Assembly (NCBI GenBank): GCA_046047495.1
Contig: JBJOHV010000011.1
Span: 1-64,000, forward strand
DNA length: 64,000 nucleotides
Reading direction: 5' to 3'
Source: NORP240 sp046047495
Lineage (GTDB): Bacteria; Pseudomonadota; Gammaproteobacteria; Pseudomonadales; Pseudohongiellaceae
The translations under genes and the position numbers were made by a program. The notes under the pieces are model-generated. The model did no database searches. It had not been told where the DNA came from and saw only the letters and a program-made list of their open reading frames with translations. This document shows, piece after piece, positions 8,606 through 16,841 of this stretch (positions within the stretch are counted from its first letter, which is position 1; each line of letters begins with the position of its first letter).

Positions 8606-9324
8606 GCCCCGGACTCCACCGGCAGGAATTGACCGGTCTTCAGGAAATGCACCGTATTGTCCATGACCCTTCCGCTGTACATCATCAGAGTATGGCTGAC
8701 CGACAGCACGATGTGTTCCTTCATGCCCTCCACCCGTGTGCTGTCCACCGACACCGTTCCGTCATTGGGATCCGGCACCACGAGATCGAAAAACGGATTG
8801 AGGCTGAATTTGCCGGCAATCACACCCATTTCAAAATCCACCGGTGGCAACTGCCGCGGAACGCTTCCCATGTCCGTGCCCAACTGTGTGCCGACGGTTC
8901 CAGTGACAAGGGTATAACCTGGCACCCTGCGCAAAAGATTGACGACTTCACTGCCCTGATTGGGTGGCCCAAGCATAACGACACGATGCAACTGCGGATG
9001 GTGGTGGGTGGCGAAATACTGCCGCACCAGAATTCCCCCAAGGGAGTGGGTGACGAAGCTGATGCGGCCTGCCTGCTGCTGCTCGCAGGCAGTGATGCCT
9101 TCTCCTACTGCCTGCTCTGCCAAGGCGGCGACAGGACCGCTGCGATAAGGATAATCGATGTTGCTGACCATGAAGCCGGCGTCGCGCAAGCGCTGCTCCA
9201 GCGCGGCCATGGAATCGGCGCCGCGCGCCAGACCATGGAGCAGCACCACGCAGGTGTCATCCGCCTTCGCCGGCAGCGTACCCCACACAGTCAGGGCCAG
9301 CATAATGATCAGACGTTGCAACAT
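8602..9324 (-). CDS. Exported alpha/beta hydrolase, lipase-like
   Basis: The 240-residue product begins with a signal peptide (MLQRLIIMLALTVWGTLPAKA). The fold is of the PGAP1/lipase type: VVLLHGLARG forms the oxyanion region, THSLGG holds the nucleophile serine, VPDPNDGTVS the likely aspartate and SVSHTLMM the likely histidine. It probably cleaves an ester in the periplasm or envelope; substrate unknown. The ATG at 9324 marks the start of a plausible signal peptide, unlike the longer upstream frame which runs into murJ. It is followed by a translationally coupled tail-anchored protein. Confidence 0.82.
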   Translation of the reverse strand: MLQRLIIMLALTVWGTLPAKADDTCVVLLHGLARGADSMAALEQRLRDAGFMVSNIDYPYRSGPVAALAEQAVGEGITACEQQQAGRISFVTHSLGGILVRQYFATHHHPQLHRVVMLGPPNQGSEVVNLLRRVPGYTLVTGTVGTQLGTDMGSVPRQLPPVDFEMGVIAGKFSLNPFFDLVVPDPNDGTVSVDSTRVEGMKEHIVLSVSHTLMMYSGRVMDNTVHFLKTGQFLPVESGA

Positions 9325-9382
9325 GGCAAATACCGTAAGCACCTTGATAGCCGGGAACGTGCCCGGTCGCCGACGCGCGAAT

Positions 9383-10969
9383 TCACCGCCGCAGCTGGCT
9401 GATCCGCACGCCCGCCACCAGCAGGGTTGCAAAATAACATACCATGCCCCCCAGACAGAGCAGCAGCAGACGCCAGGCCTTGTTGGCGGCAGACCAGTCC
9501 AGCCATTGCGGCCAATCACCCGCCAGCCACAGCAGTAATATCACCATGATCACATTGGCCAGCAGCAACCGGGTCAGAAACGGCAGCCAGCCGGGCTGCA
9601 GGCGGAAAACACCCGCCTTCCACAAGCCCAGCGCCAGCAGACCGGCATTGAGATAGGCAGCCAGACTGGTGGCCAGGGCCAGGCCCACGTGTCCCATCTG
9701 GAACAGGAAGACCAGCACCAGGTTGAGCACCATATTGGTCACCATGGCAATAATGCCGATGCGGACCGGCGTCCGGGTATCCTGTCGGGAAAAATAGCCC
9801 GGTGCAAAAATCTTCACCGCCATGAATGCCAGCAAGCCGAAGGCATAGGCACGCAGACTGGCGGCCACCCGCTCCACATCCGTGACGGTGAACTGATCAT
9901 TCTCGAACAGAGTCACCAGCAGCGGTTCGGCGATGACGGTCAATGCCAGGGTCGCCGGCAGGGCCACCAGCAGGATGAGTCGCAAAGCCCAATCGAGGGT
10001 CTGGCGGAACTCCTCCAAGGATTCGGCGGCATGCTTGCGGGACAGACTGGGCAGTACCACGGTGGCGATGGCTATGCCGAACACACCAAGTGGCAATTCC
10101 ACCAGGCGGTCCGAATAATAAAGCCAGGACACCGCATTGGACATCAGCAGCGAGGCGATGAAGGCGTCCAGCAGCAGATTGATCTGACTCACGGAAACAC
10201 CGAATAGCGCAGGGACCATCAATTGCATGATGCGCCTGACCCCTTCGTGGCTGTGGCTGAAGCGGGGCCAGGGAAACAGATTGATGCGGGCCAGAAACGG
10301 CAACTGGAACAGCAATTGCACCACTCCGGCGATCAGCACTCCCCAGGCCAGGGCCACCTCTGGCTGCCGCAGATAAGGCGCCAGCAACACGGCGCAGGCG
10401 ATCAGGGAGATATTCAACAGCGCCGGGGTCAGCGCCGGCACCGCAAAACGGTCGTAGCTGTTGAGAATGGCACCGCAAAATGCCGTCATGGAAATCAACA
10501 GCAGATAAGGAAAGGTCAAGCGCAGCATACTGACGAACAACTGGAATTTTTCCGGCTCATCCGTATAGCCGTAGGCGATGGGAATCGACACCCAGGGTGC
10601 CAGCACCACCACCGCCACAGTCACCACCAGCAGCAACAAACCCAGGGTTGCCGCCACGGCCTGCACCAGTTGTTGCACCTCGCCATGGCTGCGCTGGCTG
10701 CGATACTCGGACAACACCGGCACAAAGGCCTGATTGAACGCACCTTCGGCGAACAGGCGGCGCAGGAAATTGGGAATCCGGTTGGCCAGGAAGAAGGCGT
10801 CGGTGCCGTCACCGACACCGAAAACCCGGGCAATCACCACATCGCGGATGAGACCCAGCACCCGCGAGACCATGGTCATGGAGCCGGTCACACCGCTGGC
10901 TTTCAGCAGGCTGAAGGAGCGGCCGGCGCGGGCTCCGGCGGCCGATGATTGCGGTTGCTGGTCAGTCAT
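9383..10969 (-). CDS. murJ: Lipid II flippase MurJ
   Basis: The 528-residue polytopic protein has about 14 hydrophobic helices. The MurJ N-terminus is clear: SGVTGSMTMVSRVLGLIRDVVIARVFG, then FFLANRIPNFLRRLFAEGAFNQAFVPVLSEY, which contains the charged residues of the central cavity. It moves the peptidoglycan precursor lipid II across the inner membrane. It is divergent from rpsT, an arrangement common in gammaproteobacteria. The usual ribF-ileS genes do not neighbour it here; instead the lipase-like gene follows after 58 bases. Confidence 0.95.
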   Translation of the reverse strand: MTDQQPQSSAAGARAGRSFSLLKASGVTGSMTMVSRVLGLIRDVVIARVFGVGDGTDAFFLANRIPNFLRRLFAEGAFNQAFVPVLSEYRSQRSHGEVQQLVQAVAATLGLLLLVVTVAVVVLAPWVSIPIAYGYTDEPEKFQLFVSMLRLTFPYLLLISMTAFCGAILNSYDRFAVPALTPALLNISLIACAVLLAPYLRQPEVALAWGVLIAGVVQLLFQLPFLARINLFPWPRFSHSHEGVRRIMQLMVPALFGVSVSQINLLLDAFIASLLMSNAVSWLYYSDRLVELPLGVFGIAIATVVLPSLSRKHAAESLEEFRQTLDWALRLILLVALPATLALTVIAEPLLVTLFENDQFTVTDVERVAASLRAYAFGLLAFMAVKIFAPGYFSRQDTRTPVRIGIIAMVTNMVLNLVLVFLFQMGHVGLALATSLAAYLNAGLLALGLWKAGVFRLQPGWLPFLTRLLLANVIMVILLLWLAGDWPQWLDWSAANKAWRLLLLCLGGMVCYFATLLVAGVRISQLRR

Positions 10970-10975
10970 GATCTA

Positions 10976-11004
10976 TTGACAAGCCTGGGTGAAAACGGCA
11001 TAGT
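10976..11004 (+). promoter_or_regulatory. rpsT sigma-70 promoter
   Basis: A perfect -35 box (TTGACA) lies at 10976-10981, followed by a 17-base spacer and CATAGT (4 of 6) at 10999-11004. Transcription would begin near 11011, giving an rpsT leader of about 54 bases. It starts only seven bases upstream of the divergent murJ gene. Confidence 0.75.
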
Positions 11005-11064
11005 TGCGCGCTCAATTTTTAAGGCCCGATTTTTAAAGCCCCAAGTCCAGTTAAGGAGATTGCC

Positions 11065-11331
11065 TTGGCAAATACCGCACAAGCACGCAAACGTGCACGG
11101 CAGGCTGAAGTGCGTCGCCGTCATAATGCCAGTTTCCGCTCCATGGTGCGCACCAGCATCAAGAAGGTCATCACGGCCATTCAGGGCGGCAATTACGAAC
11201 AAGCCACCAGCGCTTACTCCAGCGCCGTACCCATTATCGACCGCATGGCCGACAAGGGCATGATCACCAAGAACAAGGCGGCTCGTCACAAGAGTCGACT
11301 CAACGCCCGCATCAAGGCGTTGCAGGCCTAG
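11065..11331 (+). CDS. rpsT: 30S ribosomal protein S20, TTG start
   Basis: The 88-residue basic protein matches S20 throughout (ANTAQARKRARQAEVRRRHNASFRSMVRT, KNKAARHKSRLNARIKAL). It binds 16S rRNA early in 30S assembly. The start codon is TTG, with a strong AAGGAG six bases before it, and no better ATG exists upstream. A UUG start is also used by Escherichia coli rpsT, where it takes part in translational autocontrol, so the same control is plausible here. It converges with proB, whose stop lies only three bases away. Confidence 0.96.
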   Translation: MANTAQARKRARQAEVRRRHNASFRSMVRTSIKKVITAIQGGNYEQATSAYSSAVPIIDRMADKGMITKNKAARHKSRLNARIKALQA

Positions 11332-11334
11332 GTT

Positions 11335-12450
11335 TCAAACCAGCACCATGTTGTCCCGGTGAATCAACTCTGGTTCACCGGCATAGCCCAGCAGGGATTC
11401 AACCTTGTCACTGGGCTTTCCCATGATCGCCAGCACCTCCGCTGCGTCGTAGTTCACCAGTCCTCGCGCCACTTCCTTTCCCTCCGGACTCAGGCACATC
11501 ACCACCTCGCCGCGGGTAAAGCTGCCATCCACCCGGGTGACTCCCACGGGCAGCAGGCTGCGCCCTGATTCCCGCAGAACCCGCACGGCACCGGCATCCA
11601 GAGTCAAACGCCCCTTGGCCTTCAGCTGCCCTGCCAGCCACTGCTTGCGGGCCGCCACCGGCGAGGCGTCGGGGGTCAACAGGGTGCCGATCTCCTCGCC
11701 CTGCAACAGGCGGGTAATCACCTGGGGTTCACGACCGCTGGCGATCACGGTCGCAGTGCCGGAGCGTGCTGCAAGGCGGGCGGCGGACAACTTGGTCAGC
11801 ATGCCGCCGCGCCCCAGTTCGCCACCGCCGCCCGCCATGGCCTGCAGATCCGGATTCAGGGCCGAGGCGTGACGGATCAATTGGGCGTCCGGATTTTGCC
11901 GGGGATCCTTGTCATAAAGACCCGCCTGATCCGTCAGGATCACCATGATTTCAGCGTTGACCAGGTTGGCCACCAAAGCCGCCAGGGTGTCGTTGTCACC
12001 CAGACACAGTTCAGCGGTGGCCACCGTGTCATTCTCGTTCACCACCGGCAGCACACCCATCTCCAGCAGGGTGGTCAGGGTACTGCGGGCATTGAGGTAA
12101 CGGGTGCGATTTGACAGGTCTTCATGGGTCAGCAGAATCTGGGCTGCATGGACACCGTGCTGGGTGAAGCAGCTTTCATAGGCCTGGATCAGCCCCATCT
12201 GCCCCACGGCGGCGGCCGCCTGTTGCAGGTGCACCAGGCGCGGGCGGGATTTCAATCCCAGGCGGCTGACACCCTCGGCCACCGCACCGGAGGACACCAG
12301 CACCACCCTGCGCCCCTGCCGTTGCAAGGCCACCAACTGCTCGGCCCAGCCCTGGATCGCGGGACGATCCAGTCCCAGGCCGTTATTGGTCAGCAGGGAA
12401 CTGCCTATCTTGATAACACAGGTCTTGGCGGACTTGATTTTGCTACGCAT
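11335..12450 (-). CDS. proB: Glutamate 5-kinase
   Basis: The 371-residue protein has an N-terminal amino-acid kinase domain (CVIKIGSSLLTNNGLGLD, VVLVSSGAVAEG, VVNENDTVAT, GDNDTLAALVA) and a C-terminal PUA domain of about 80 residues. It phosphorylates glutamate in the first step of proline synthesis and is normally feedback-inhibited by proline. The ATG at 12450 is 21 bases downstream of the obgE stop. The order rplU-rpmA-obgE-proB is standard for gammaproteobacteria. Confidence 0.95.
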   Translation of the reverse strand: MRSKIKSAKTCVIKIGSSLLTNNGLGLDRPAIQGWAEQLVALQRQGRRVVLVSSGAVAEGVSRLGLKSRPRLVHLQQAAAAVGQMGLIQAYESCFTQHGVHAAQILLTHEDLSNRTRYLNARSTLTTLLEMGVLPVVNENDTVATAELCLGDNDTLAALVANLVNAEIMVILTDQAGLYDKDPRQNPDAQLIRHASALNPDLQAMAGGGGELGRGGMLTKLSAARLAARSGTATVIASGREPQVITRLLQGEEIGTLLTPDASPVAARKQWLAGQLKAKGRLTLDAGAVRVLRESGRSLLPVGVTRVDGSFTRGEVVMCLSPEGKEVARGLVNYDAAEVLAIMGKPSDKVESLLGYAGEPELIHRDNMVLV

Positions 12451-12471
12451 GATTATTCAACTGCCCAAAAC

Positions 12472-13632
12472 TCATTCCAGATCGTAGTCGTCCAGATCCT
12501 CGAACTCATCCTGCTGGCGCCGCACCGGCCGGGCGCGTTCGATACTGGCACGTATTTCATCGTCCATCCGGCGATCCAGTTCGGCCTGGCGGGCAGCATA
12601 CTCCTCATCGGTAGCCAGCTGTGCCCGGTGGTGCTCCACAGCCTGCATCAGAGCCTCACACAGGGACGACACCCCGTCCTGGCTCAGGGCCGCCACCTTA
12701 TATAGCGGCCTCTGCCAGGGCAGCTCGCTGCGCATGCGTTGCTCCAGCTCCAGCACCTGGTGCTGATCCAACAGATCGATCTTGTTCAATACCAGCCAGA
12801 TATCCTTGCTGGCCAGACCGGGACTGAATTTCTGCAGCTCCTGGATGATGACCCGGGCATTGGCAACCGGATCGCTACCATCCACCGGCAGCACCTCCAC
12901 CAGGTGCAGCAGCAGGCGGGTGCGGGACAGATGCTTCAGGAAGCGGATTCCCAGACCGGCCCCTTCGGCGGCTCCCTCGATCAATCCGGGAATATCCGCC
13001 ATCACGAAGCTGCGGTCCATGCCCATGCTCACCACACCCAGATTCGGCACCAGGGTGGTGAAGGGATAATCCGCCACTTTCGGGCGGGCCGAAGACACGG
13101 CACGGATGAGGGTGGACTTGCCGGCGTTGGGCAGACCCAACAGCCCCACGTCCGCCACCAGTTTCAGTTGCAGATGCAGGGTACGCACCTCCCCCGGCTT
13201 GCCCTTGGTGGTTTTGCGGGGTGCCCGGTTGGTGCTGGACTTGAAGCGGGTGTTGCCGAGGCCGTGGCGGCCGCCCTGGGCCACCATGACTTTTTCCCCT
13301 GGTGTCTTCAGATCGGCGATGATCTCCCGGGTGTTGACATCCATCACCGTGGTGCCCACCGGCACCCGCACCAGAAGATCCTCAGCGGAGCGGCCTGTGC
13401 AGTTGGCACTGCTGCCGGCTTCCCCCGATGCGGCCCGATAGCGGGGCTGGAAGCGGAAATCCACCAGGGTATTGAGGGCGTCATCCGCCACCAGGTAGAC
13501 GCTGCCCCCATCTCCGCCGTCGCCCCCGTTGGGGCCACCCTTTTCGATGTACTTTTCCCGCCGAAAGCTCATACACCCGTTGCCACCCTTGCCGGCCTCA
13601 ACAGTTATTTCGGCTTCATCTACGAATTTCAC
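12472..13632 (-). CDS. obgE: Obg GTPase, ribosome assembly
   Basis: The 386-residue protein has the glycine-rich Obg fold at residues 1-158 (GKGGNGCMSFRREKYIEKGGPNGGDGG), then a GTPase domain with GLPNAGKSTL (P-loop), DIPGLIEGA (switch II) and NKIDLLD. The tail ends in acidic residues (EDLDDYDLE), as in many proteobacterial Obg proteins. It acts in late 50S maturation and stress control. It lies 136 bases after rpmA, beyond a likely terminator, so it depends on read-through or its own promoter. Confidence 0.96.
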   Translation of the reverse strand: MKFVDEAEITVEAGKGGNGCMSFRREKYIEKGGPNGGDGGDGGSVYLVADDALNTLVDFRFQPRYRAASGEAGSSANCTGRSAEDLLVRVPVGTTVMDVNTREIIADLKTPGEKVMVAQGGRHGLGNTRFKSSTNRAPRKTTKGKPGEVRTLHLQLKLVADVGLLGLPNAGKSTLIRAVSSARPKVADYPFTTLVPNLGVVSMGMDRSFVMADIPGLIEGAAEGAGLGIRFLKHLSRTRLLLHLVEVLPVDGSDPVANARVIIQELQKFSPGLASKDIWLVLNKIDLLDQHQVLELEQRMRSELPWQRPLYKVAALSQDGVSSLCEALMQAVEHHRAQLATDEEYAARQAELDRRMDDEIRASIERARPVRRQQDEFEDLDDYDLE

Positions 13633-13713
13633 GCATCACTTCCTGTTGCACTTTCTGTATGTCGCCGTGGGCAAACGTGCTGCGGCCACATACAAAGGCG
13701 CCGCAGCCAGATA

Positions 13714-13743
13714 CAAAAAAGCCCCGTCGACTGACGAGGCTTT
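13714..13743 (-). terminator. Rho-independent terminator after rpmA
   Basis: On the minus strand, AAGCCTCGTC and GACGGGGCTT form a ten-pair stem (one G-U pair) around an AGTC loop, followed by a run of T (13715-13720 read as A on the plus strand). It lies 26 bases past the rpmA stop and separates the ribosomal protein pair from obgE-proB. Confidence 0.85.
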
Positions 13744-13768
13744 CGGCGGACCGCGACGCCAGCTGGAG

Positions 13769-14026
13769 TCAGACTGGCTCCACACTCACGTATTTGCGAC
13801 TCTTCGGGCCTTTCACGGCGAACCGCACTACACCGTCCGCCTTGGCAAACAGGGTATGGTCATGGCCGATGCCCACATTGTCACCGGCATGGAAGCGGGT
13901 GCCACGTTGACGCACGATGATGTTGCCGGCCGTGGCCTGCTGGCCGCCAAACAATTTGACGCCCAGTCGCTTGGAATGGGAATCCCGACCGTTGCTGGTA
14001 CTGCCGCCTGCTTTTTTATGTGCCAT
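13769..14026 (-). CDS. rpmA: 50S ribosomal protein L27
   Basis: The 85-residue protein begins MAHKKAGGSTSNGRDSHSKR, the classical L27 N-terminus that reaches the peptidyl transferase centre, and continues with LGVKLFGGQ and the IIVRQRGT strand. The start follows directly after Met, without the cleavable extension found in Firmicutes. It lies 22 bases downstream of rplU in the same operon. Confidence 0.97.
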   Translation of the reverse strand: MAHKKAGGSTSNGRDSHSKRLGVKLFGGQQATAGNIIVRQRGTRFHAGDNVGIGHDHTLFAKADGVVRFAVKGPKSRKYVSVEPV

Positions 14027-14048
14027 TTCGCTCTCCTGGATACCGGGA

Positions 14049-14360
14049 TCAGGCTTTGATGCCGGTGATCTTGACGTCGGTATACCACTGTCGGTGACCC
14101 TGCTGCTTGCGGTAATGCTTGCGGCGGGAAAACTTGATGATGGTCACCTTGTCGCCCTTTTCGTGAGCCAGTACTTCACCGGTCACCTTGCTGCCGGCCA
14201 CATAGGGGGTGCCGATTTTCACCGCTTCACCCTCTCCCACCAGCAGAACCTTGTCGAAATCGACTGTCGCGCCAGTAGCCGCGTCCAGCTTTTCCAGGCG
14301 CAAGGTCTCGCCCTCTTGCACCCGATGCTGCTTACCGCCACTTTCTATTACTGCGTACAC
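14049..14360 (-). CDS. rplU: 50S ribosomal protein L21, GTG start
   Basis: The 103-residue protein matches L21 (YAVIESGGKQHRV at the start, HYRKQQGHRQWYTDVKITGI at the end). The start is GTG at 14360, preceded by GGAG eight bases upstream; this yields exactly the usual 103-residue length. It binds 23S rRNA. A canonical promoter lies about 60 bases upstream and rpmA follows at once. Confidence 0.96.
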   Translation of the reverse strand: MYAVIESGGKQHRVQEGETLRLEKLDAATGATVDFDKVLLVGEGEAVKIGTPYVAGSKVTGEVLAHEKGDKVTIIKFSRRKHYRKQQGHRQWYTDVKITGIKA

Positions 14361-14421
14361 GTTCTTATCTCCACAGATGTCGGGCTCGTCAGAACGCCTG
14401 ACCGAACCTATAGGGGCCGGC

Positions 14422-14450
14422 ATTTTACGGGAAGCCCGGCAACCGCGCAA
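14422..14450 (-). promoter_or_regulatory. rplU-rpmA promoter
   Basis: On the minus strand TTGCGC (14450-14445) and TAAAAT (14427-14422) are separated by exactly 17 bases. The -10 box matches 5 of 6 consensus bases and the -35 box 4 of 6. Transcription would start near 14415, about 55 bases before the GTG of rplU. Confidence 0.7.
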
Positions 14451-14515
14451 GCCCGGCCGGACCCTTTTGCAACCCCTGGCTGACTGCCGGCGGCCCGCCG
14501 GAAAAGCCACGCGCC

Positions 14516-14544
14516 TTGACACCCACGCGGGCCATCCCTAGGAT
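14516..14544 (+). promoter_or_regulatory. ispB promoter
   Basis: A perfect TTGACA at 14516-14521 is followed by a 17-base spacer and TAGGAT at 14539-14544. This predicts a leader of about 80 bases before the ispB ATG. It is back-to-back with the rplU promoter. Confidence 0.7.
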
Positions 14545-14630
14545 GCTGCCCATCAAAAACAGACCCGCGGCGCAGCCCTTCCCTTCACCCACCCAGGACG
14601 CCACGTTTGCCTGCGGAGCGCGAGAGCATT

Positions 14631-15599
14631 ATGTACGAAAAAATTCGCTCGATCGTGGCCGCCGACTTCGCAGCGGTCAATGATTTCATCGTCGAGCAAC
14701 TCCACTCCGATGTACCCCTGGTGGAAAATATCGGTCACTACATCATCGATGCCGGCGGCAAGCGCCTGCGTCCCCTGCTGGTGCTGCTCAGCGCCCGCGG
14801 CTGCGGTATCGCCCACACCAATGAGCATGTGCGGCTGGCCGCCGTGATCGAATTCATCCACACCGCCACCCTGCTGCACGACGATGTGGTGGACATGTCC
14901 GCCATGCGCCGGGGTCGGCCCACGGCCAACAGCAACTGGAACAACCCCTCCAGCGTGCTGGTCGGTGATTTCATCTACTCGCGGTCATTCCAGATTCTGG
15001 TGGCCCTCGGCAACATGCGAATCATGCAGATCATTGCCGATACCACCAACAAGATCGCCGAGGGTGAGGTGCTGCAATTGCTCAACAAACACAATGTGGA
15101 CATCACCGAAGCCAGCTACCTGGGTGTCATCAGGGACAAGACGGCCATCCTGTTCCAGGCCGCCGCCCAGTGCGGCGCCATCCTGGCTGCCGCGGATAAG
15201 GATCAGGAGCTGGCACTGCGGGCTTACGGCATGCACGTGGGCATGGCATTCCAGCTGATCGACGACGTGCTGGACTACGCCGGTGACAGCGGCACCCTGG
15301 GCAAGAACGTGGGGGATGACCTGGCGGAGGGCAAACCGACCCTGCCGCTGATTTACGCCATGGGTCACGGCAGTGACACCGACTCCCGCCTGATACGCAA
15401 CAGCCTCAAGACCAGCGGGCGGGATTCCCTGGAGCGCATCATCCAGATCGTCAACGCTTGCGGAGCACTGGATTACACCCGGCAATTGGCAGCTGCAGAG
15501 GTACAAAGCGCCAAGGCCTGCCTGACGGCCCTGCCCGCCTCCCCCTACCGGGACACCCTGGAGCAGCTGGCGGAACTGGCCATCACCCGCAATCTGTGA
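14631..15599 (+). CDS. ispB: Octaprenyl diphosphate synthase
   Basis: The 322-residue trans-polyprenyl synthase has both aspartate-rich motifs: LLHDDVVDMSAMRRG (first) and QLIDDVLDYAGD (second), plus GGKRLRPLL near residue 43. It extends farnesyl diphosphate with isopentenyl diphosphate to make the ubiquinone side chain; exact chain length cannot be read. The ATG at 14631 follows a GGAG/GAGAG stretch. Divergence from rplU is the usual gammaproteobacterial arrangement. It ends nine bases before the convergent TPR lipoprotein gene. Confidence 0.93.
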   Translation: MYEKIRSIVAADFAAVNDFIVEQLHSDVPLVENIGHYIIDAGGKRLRPLLVLLSARGCGIAHTNEHVRLAAVIEFIHTATLLHDDVVDMSAMRRGRPTANSNWNNPSSVLVGDFIYSRSFQILVALGNMRIMQIIADTTNKIAEGEVLQLLNKHNVDITEASYLGVIRDKTAILFQAAAQCGAILAAADKDQELALRAYGMHVGMAFQLIDDVLDYAGDSGTLGKNVGDDLAEGKPTLPLIYAMGHGSDTDSRLIRNSLKTSGRDSLERIIQIVNACGALDYTRQLAAAEVQSAKACLTALPASPYRDTLEQLAELAITRNL

Positions 15600-15608
15600 G
15601 TCCTGGCC

Positions 15609-16823
15609 TCACTGGCTGCGGCGGCGGTTGGGATAGAGTATCAGGCCCGGGCCGTTGCCGATGATGGATGAGGAATCGATGAAGCGGACCTTCTGATCAC
15701 TGGGTTGCCAGATCTGATCCGTATCATTGAGCAATTCATCCGCCTTCACCGCCATGCGAATGGCCTGACGGTCGTTACCCAGCAGCCGATAGGTCTGTGC
15801 CAGGGCCAGATAGAAGTCCGGCTCCACGTCCTTGATCCGCACGGCACGCTCGTAGGATTCCGCCGCCGCCACCAGATCCCCTTCCTGGTAATGCAGGTTG
15901 CCCTGTTCATAATGGTAATAGGGGTTTAGGCGGTTGAAACGGGTGATGGCACGCCGATACCGGGCCGCCGTATCGTCATCGCCCTGGGCCACATAGAAAC
16001 GGGCCAGATTGCTGATGGCGGTGGCGTTGGTGGTGTCGGATTCGAAGGACATCTGATAGCTGTATTCAGCCAATTCATGCTGTTGCAGACGATTGTAGAC
16101 AGTGCCTATATTGTTCCAGGCAATTGACAGCTCCGGATTGATCCACAAGGCATTGCGCAGGTAGACCCTGGCCTGCTCGAAATCCCCCGCCACCATGCTC
16201 TCCACACCCAGATTGTTGAAATACAGGGCGCGGGCCAGTTCGTCGGTGACCACCTGGGAGGTCAATTGCTGCACCGAGATTTCCGGCGTGAAATCCACCA
16301 CATAGGTCTCTCGGGCCGTGATCCTGCCGGTGGCATTGATATGCTGGTTCAGGACAAGCAAGCCACCGCGGCGATCCCAGGTGGGACGCACCTTGACCGT
16401 TTGAAAGCTGGCATCCAGACCCACGTAGCGGGCCAGGGCCACATAGAGATTCATCACCGACAGGCAGTTCCCTTCCCGTGACTCGAATACCTCGATGGCT
16501 GTCTGGGTGCGGGCATCACTGTACTGCAGATTCAAGTGATCCGGGCCGAACAGCAGGTCCTGCAGTTTTTCCACCTTGTCGAAATCGCGGTCGTTAGGCC
16601 GGATGTGCTGATCGGCAAACTGCCGGATTTCATCGGACAATTGCAGCGGGTCTATATGGGGAAATGCGTCAGCCTGCTGTTGCAGAACCTGCTCCTGCAA
16701 GCCTGGATTGCGATCGAATTGCAAATCCAGATCGATCACCGTGCAGGCTCCCGGCAGGATTGCAAGCAACAGCAAGAGGATTGTCCTGACAGGCTTCATA
16801 TGGATTGCGGCTTGCTTGGGCAT
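15609..16823 (-). CDS. Lipoprotein with transglutaminase-like domain and TPR repeats
   Basis: The 404-residue protein starts with a hydrophobic leader ending LAILPGAC, a weak lipobox that would lipidate Cys27. Residues about 80-180 look like a transglutaminase-like fold: Cys120 in EGNCLSVMNLYVALARYVGL, His161 in LNQHINATG and Asp177 in VVDFTPE form a plausible triad. The remainder is a row of TPR repeats (ALWINPELSIAWNNIGTVYNRL and following). Function is not known. The upstream gene ends one base before an alternative TTG at 16841; ATGs at 16823 and 16799 are both plausible. It is the last of three packed genes for exported proteins. Confidence 0.8.
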   Translation of the reverse strand: MPKQAAIHMKPVRTILLLLLAILPGACTVIDLDLQFDRNPGLQEQVLQQQADAFPHIDPLQLSDEIRQFADQHIRPNDRDFDKVEKLQDLLFGPDHLNLQYSDARTQTAIEVFESREGNCLSVMNLYVALARYVGLDASFQTVKVRPTWDRRGGLLVLNQHINATGRITARETYVVDFTPEISVQQLTSQVVTDELARALYFNNLGVESMVAGDFEQARVYLRNALWINPELSIAWNNIGTVYNRLQQHELAEYSYQMSFESDTTNATAISNLARFYVAQGDDDTAARYRRAITRFNRLNPYYHYEQGNLHYQEGDLVAAAESYERAVRIKDVEPDFYLALAQTYRLLGNDRQAIRMAVKADELLNDTDQIWQPSDQKVRFIDSSSIIGNGPGLILYPNRRRSQ

Positions 16824-16841
16824 AGGTTTTTCGTGTTTCAA

